Positions 38,519-39,444 of a stretch of DNA of 39,444 nt are shown here, piece by piece. The notes beneath the pieces were generated by a model. The model was not told the DNA's origin and did not search any database. It saw nothing but the letters and a program-made list of their open reading frames with translations. The DNA comes from a virus, in IMG/VR virus record IMGVR_UViG_3300026512_000034, positions 1 through 39,444 of that record; one strand, given 5' to 3'. A program made the translations under genes and the position numbers. The first letter of the stretch is position 1. Every line of letters starts with the position of its first letter.

Positions 38519-38719
38519 AGCTTGTCCTCCTAATCATATAATTTTACCAATTATTAGCATTTAGTTAGTTTTAATGTAGTTTGTCCGATAATTCAAACGG
38601 TGATATACCACCATTAGTTACCAGATATCATCTGAATGACGTGCCGGCTGGTTACCGGTCGTTAAGGCGATGAGTGGTTATCAAACAACAGGGAGCTCTG
38701 GCACCTTTACGGTGTCTCG
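38519..38719. promoter_or_regulatory. Repressor upstream region with two dyads; possible small RNA
   Basis: Dyads GGTGATATACCACC (38599-38612) and CAGATATCATCTG (38622-38634) lie upstream of the XRE gene and could be autoregulatory sites. Rightward from ~38640 there is no ORF but hairpin-forming sequence (CCGG...CCGG; CACC-TTTAC-GGTG at about 38703-38714) leading straight into the strong terminator at 38720-38754, as in a small regulatory RNA. No clear rightward promoter. Confidence 0.35.
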
Positions 38720-38754
38720 CCTCGGTGTCCGTTTGGGCATCGGGGTTTTTTTTT
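38720..38754 (+). terminator. Strong rho-independent terminator
   Basis: An 11-bp stem (38720-38730 pairs with 38735-38745, including G-U pairs), loop GTTT, then nine Ts (38746-38754). It is rightward. No gene ends just before it on that strand, which implies an untranslated transcript upstream. Confidence 0.85.
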
Positions 38755-38803
38755 GGCCATTTGGTTGGGGTGCGGGGCGGTACTTCATCATAAAGGACTT
38801 GCC

Positions 38804-38893
38804 ATGAGTCCCCTGTTTGAACTAACCATTCATCAAATGGCGTATGTTGGACTTGCTCTGATATACATAGTCCTCGCGTTTAGCGGGAAATAA
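38804..38893 (+). CDS. 29-residue single-span membrane peptide
   Basis: ATG 38804 with AAAGGA 6 nt upstream. The product (MSPLFELTIHQMAYVGLALI and then YIVLAFSGK) is one hydrophobic segment with a charged end. It lies between two structured elements near attR. Function unknown; very small but with a good ribosome site. Confidence 0.45.
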   Translation: MSPLFELTIHQMAYVGLALIYIVLAFSGK

Positions 38894-38900
38894 CAAACCA

Positions 38901-38949
38901 TGACGCGCCGATGCGTGCCTAACCAACACATCAAAACACCGGCGCGTCA
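38901..38949. repeat. 10-bp inverted repeat with 29-nt loop
   Basis: TGACGCGCCG (38901-38910) and CGGCGCGTCA (38940-38949) are perfectly complementary. It immediately follows the 29-codon ORF. Lacks a T-run, so it may be a structured 3' end or a protein-binding site rather than a terminator. Confidence 0.6.
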
Positions 38950-39207
38950 CGCCACATACGCACCGTTGTCGTAAAAAACTATCTGCACCCCGTCCAGCAA
39001 TCCACACCCAAGAGCACATCCAGATAACCGATCGCCTTCACTATGCTTTCATTACTCTGTCCTTGAGGTAGTTTATATGGATTTATCTAATTAGTATGCG
39101 TAGAAAAATTAGAAAATAATTTGTAACAAAGGGTACGCGTGTACCCTTAAAAAGTAGTGTTGCGAAGGTACACAGTGTAGTAAATGCCGTATTTTAGGGA
39201 TTTAGTG
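38950..39207. promoter_or_regulatory. attR arm with integrase-type repeats; otherwise non-coding
   Basis: No gene seen. AAGGGTAC and GTACCCTT form an inverted pair around GCGT (39129-39148), carrying the same GTGTACCCT element as the attL arm. The 13-mer GTTGCGAAGGTAC at 39159-39171 equals one between int and xis. A further AAGGTACAC ends at 39173. These are candidate arm-type and Xis sites. Confidence 0.55.
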
Positions 39208-39258
39208 CGGGCTCATAACCCGAAGGTCGGAGGTTCAAATCCTCCTCCCGCAACCAAT
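39208..39258. repeat. attR: attR core: 51-bp direct repeat
   Basis: Identical to 77-127. It is a 3' tRNA-fMet fragment without the 5' half, so it is the displaced attB end. Confidence 0.95.
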
Positions 39259-39444
39259 CAAACCCCCTAAGCAAAAATATCTTCTTGAGTTCTTCCTTTT
39301 CTGCACCCATTCAACCGAAAAAACACAAAAGTCATTTTGTTCATTCTTGTTAGATGCCATCTTCGTAAAGAAAAATTTTGTATCCCAATCGAAACCCGGT
39401 ATTTCCATAACTCCCATAGATATTACCAATGAACTTGTTCAATT
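39259..39444. other. Right chromosomal flank
   Basis: Host DNA. On the - strand an open frame enters from the window edge and ends at TAA 39350-39352 (C-terminal residues GNIYGSYGNTGFRLGYKIFL and a few more). It may be the 3' end of a host gene, but 31 codons are too few to judge. Confidence 0.3.

Noticed and set aside
39235-39429. 64-codon frame on - reading through attR
   Set aside because: It crosses the tRNA fragment and the host junction; a competing frame ends more naturally at 39350.

Overview
The window holds one complete prophage of about 39.1 kb inserted in the 3' end of an initiator tRNA (fMet) gene. A 51-bp direct repeat (77-127 and 39208-39258) marks attL and attR. Almost all genes are leftward (- strand). 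The host looks like a Campylobacterota (Epsilonproteobacteria) member from gene style and tRNA sequences; this is a soft inference, because only about 76 bp and 186 bp of host DNA are present.

Layout, left to right. (1) 1-127: end of a tRNA (probably Gln), tRNA-fMet, attL. (2) 169-5486: leftward early operon with tyrosine integrase, excisionase-like protein, RecT annealase, RecE-type exonuclease, a DUF1351-like protein and a chain of very small translationally coupled ORFs. (3) 5490-8836: control region with a structured intergenic segment, two copies of a promoter/operator element, a rightward membrane 'moron' gene, a leftward Cro-like plus BRO/ANT antirepressor pair, and a rightward CI-like repressor overlapping a membrane-protein gene that shares a peptide motif with it. 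(4) 8880-12510: an AT-rich cargo cassette of Vsr endonuclease, MORC/MutL-like GHKL ATPase-nuclease and C5 cytosine methyltransferase. (5) 12573-13754: lysis (M15-type endolysin and two holin-like genes). (6) 13772-25547: a P2-type contractile tail (D, X, U, T, E/E', FII, FI, fibres, I, J, W, V, terminator), with a programmed -1 frameshift in E and an oppositely oriented moron between E' and T. (7) 25599-30535: a lambda-type head module (FII-, FI-, E-, D-, C/Nu3-, B- and W-like genes) bounded by two identical 52-bp repeats. (8) 30600-34526: terminase subunits, a candidate cos region, a gpZ-like protein and a VRR-NUC nuclease. (9) 34593-37971: small regulators, a truncated SSB and a replication module with an O-like initiator carrying internal 23-bp iterons, flanked by separate DnaB-N-like and DnaB-C-like genes. 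(10) 37989-39207: a consensus promoter with palindromic operators, an XRE repressor, a candidate small RNA with a strong terminator, a tiny membrane ORF and integrase arm-type sites; then attR.

The phage is therefore a temperate myovirus chimera: lambda-like DNA packaging and capsid on a P2-like tail. It has two independent repressor/operator systems and several lysogen-expressed or accessory genes. The least explained parts are the 5.5-5.9 kb control region, the repressor/membrane-protein pair with the shared motif, the module-boundary repeats, and the split helicase with its in-gene origin.
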